Positions 1 to 64,000 of a stretch of 64,000 nucleotides of DNA are shown here, piece by piece. Origin of the DNA: Microcebus murinus (lineage: Eukaryota > Chordata > Mammalia > Primates > Cheirogaleidae); the NCBI RefSeq assembly GCF_040939455.1, contig NC_134104.1:7773501-7837500 (forward strand). Direction: 5' to 3'. The notes below the pieces were generated by a model. It made no database searches, was not told the DNA's origin, and was given only the letters and a program-made list of their open reading frames with translations. Within the stretch, counting starts at the first letter, position 1. Each line of letters starts with the position of its first letter. A program made the position numbers and the translations under genes.

Positions 1-644
1 CACATTCACATTTTCAATCCAAAAGTAATTCACACTCAGAGTTACTTAAAAAGAAAAATATGTTTCTCTTTCATTAGATCAATGTCAGGAAGTTGAGTCT
101 CTAATATAACACAGGGATGTAGGGTTTTACAACTATACTATCATCCCAGTTAAACAACTACTATCCAAGCAGAATTAATAATAGCACCCTAATATCCTTT
201 TCCCAATAATAGGATAATACTTCACCAAGCTACCTAACTTGTCAATGGAATTATGAGATGCCAAAATTGTAACCAACAACATAAGGACAATGAGATCAAA
301 TTATTATTTGTTAAATGAATACCTTAGAATTTGTGATAAAAAGATTATGGCTGGAAACTATCAGTGCCATCAGGAAATACTAGAACAGTTTTAGAAGTAA
401 AAAGTATCTACATTAGCAGCTCAAACTGACAAAACCAATAATCATTAGGACTCTAAATAATTAATAATCCTCAATTAATTTTGTGTAATATCTGACAAAA
501 TCTTTAAAAATGTTCTTCCCGGGAGGATGAGAACCAATAAATGAGCCCTTTAATAAATATAAAAAATACAAAGTAAACAACTTCTGATCTTTAATTGGCA
601 GCTTCAGTATACAATAACAACTGTAGGAATTTTAATCTACTTAC
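1..644 (-). other. TTC3: Start of the intron downstream of exon 25
   Basis: AT-rich intron sequence. I see no repeat, RNA gene or exon in it. The next TTC3 exon lies beyond the window. Confidence 0.8.
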
Positions 645-62757
<62,113 letters not shown>

Positions 62758-63094
62758 CTAAATTTTGTTTTTAGGAGAGAGTGAGAGAGAATATTTGTTA
62801 AAAAAACAAACTGGTATTGATAATATTCTAATTTTTAGCTAAGGTAGGTGAGTCTATAAAGTTCATTATGTTACTAATCTTTCTAAATAGCACGTTTCTT
62901 GTAATCTTTTATGTGTATTAAATAATATAAAAATGTAAATTGATAAAATGTTACAGAAAGCATTGGATTTATAGTTTGCTATGAATCTATTCTCAATTTT
63001 TATTTCTAACAATTGAAAAACTCATTTATTATTACATCAGTTGTAACTGTATTTATATAACAAATGCTCTGTCAAAACATATTCCAAATATGCC

Positions 63095-63165
63095 TCATCA
63101 TTACTTAAACCAATTCAACAAACACTGTCAAGCACCTATGGTGTACCAGGCACATTGTTCAATAA
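63095..63165 (-). repeat. L2 3' end
   Basis: AATTCAACAAACACTGTCAA and GTGTACCAGGCACATTGTTC: short antisense L2 end. Confidence 0.6.
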
Positions 63166-63219
63166 AAATGTATAAAAACAAAATCGTGGAAAACTACTTT
63201 CTGAAATGTATTTAATATA

Positions 63220-63677
63220 CAGGTTGAGTATCTCTTATCCAAAATTCTTGGGACCAGAACTATTTCAGATTTCAGATATTTTTTATTTTGGATCCTTTGC
63301 ATTATACCAGTTGAGCATCCCAAATCCTAAAATCTAAAATTCAAAATGTTCCAATGGGGCCGGGCGCGGTGGCTCACGCCTGTAATCCTAGCTCTTGGGA
63401 GGCCGAGGCGGGCGGATTGCTCAAGGTCAGGAGTTCAAAACCAGCCTGAGCAAGAGCGAGACCCCGTCTCTACTATAAACAGAAAGAAATTAATTGGCCA
63501 ACTGATATATATATATATATAAAAATTAGCCGGGCATAGTGGCACATGCCTGTAGTCCCAGCTACTCGGGAGGCTGAGGCAGAAGGATCACTCAAGCCCA
63601 GGAGTTTGAGGTTGCTGTGAGCTAGGCTAATGCCACGGCACTCACTCTAGCCTGGGCAACAAAGTGAGACTCTGTCT

Positions 63678-63718
<41 letters not shown>

Positions 63719-63812
63719 TTCCAATGAAGATTTCCTTTGAGCATCATATCAAAGCTCAAAAAGTTTTGAATTTTGGAGCATTTCATATTTTGGATTTTTG
63801 ATGCTCAACTTG
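63220..63812. mobile_element. Tc1/mariner-like non-autonomous element, split by a young Alu
   Basis: Outer ends CAGGTTGAGTATC and GATGCTCAACTTG are inverted repeats, both flanked by TA (63218-63219, 63813-63814). The interior is rich in TTTTGGAT/ATCCAAAA words and partly palindromic. A complete Alu (63358-63716) sits in the middle; without it and its duplication the element is about 220 bases. Confidence 0.75.
63358..63716 (+). repeat. Youngest-looking Alu, with a 38-base A tail
   Basis: Sense, GGCCGGGCGCGGTGGCTCAC start, the CTAGCTCTTGGGAGGCC signature, (TA)n linker, uninterrupted A tail 63679-63716 and an exact duplication AAAATGTTCCAATG. It splits the mariner-like element. Confidence 0.96.
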
Positions 63813-64000
63813 TAATAAAGAATTTAAAATGTCTTCATTCAGTATTTTGACTCTCATTAATAAAATGTTATAATGAGAAGTTATTTGAAACACTATTCTT
63901 ATAAAAATTTAATAAATTAAAATGCATTAAGTAACCAAACTTTATGTCAAAAGTTTATCAAGTATCATTTTCTGCATTTTAAGCTGTTATATAAAAAGGA

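Larger units (their letters stand above)
62758..64000 (-). other. TTC3: TTC3 intron upstream of the first exon seen
   Basis: L2 end (63095) and the mariner-like element with its young Alu. No promoter or CpG-rich region is visible. Confidence 0.85.

Overview
This is a stretch of nuclear DNA from a primate, most likely a strepsirrhine (lemur or loris lineage). Two things point there. The coding exons match human TTC3 almost residue for residue. The youngest Alu copies have a linker between their two monomers (TATAAATAGAAAGAAATTAATTGGCCAACTGATATATA-type, read in parts) and a 'CTAGCTCTTGGGAGGCC' 5' part that I associate with strepsirrhine Alus rather than human ones. L1 tails ending 'GTACCCCCATAATAT...' fit the same group. 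The species cannot be fixed from the sequence alone.

The whole window lies inside one gene, TTC3 (tetratricopeptide repeat domain 3, an E3 ubiquitin ligase; in human on chromosome 21q22), on the minus strand. I place 25 consecutive internal coding exons, from 62757 (upstream) down to 645 (downstream). They total 2,731 coding bases, have GT-AG borders and matching phases, and contain no stop. They cover about human residues 201 to 1110: the N-terminal TPR pair, the region around the reported Akt site Ser378, the middle TPR pair, a Cys/His-rich segment and the helical region shared with DZIP3. The first exons with the start codon lie beyond 64000; the coiled-coil part and the C-terminal RING-H2 lie before position 1.

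Everything else is intron, filled with repeats of many ages: MIR and L2 (oldest), MaLR-type LTRs, L1 fragments, a nearly complete Tigger1 DNA transposon (24715-27444) with an Alu inside it, two small hAT-like elements, a Tc1/mariner-like element split by a young Alu (63220-63812), and about 16 Alus on both strands. One intron (34826-39314) carries an intronless, broken copy of a KRAB zinc-finger gene of the ZNF717 type (about 36360-38410, minus strand). Part of its finger array has expanded as 84-base units carrying the same zinc-ligand losses.

I see no bacterial-type system, operon, CRISPR array, tRNA or rRNA. The observations most worth a second look are the homogenised dead-finger array, the RING-like Cys/His cluster inside TTC3, the lineage-specific hAT-like element at 49880-50068, and a CAGCAG tandem acceptor at the 645-809 exon.
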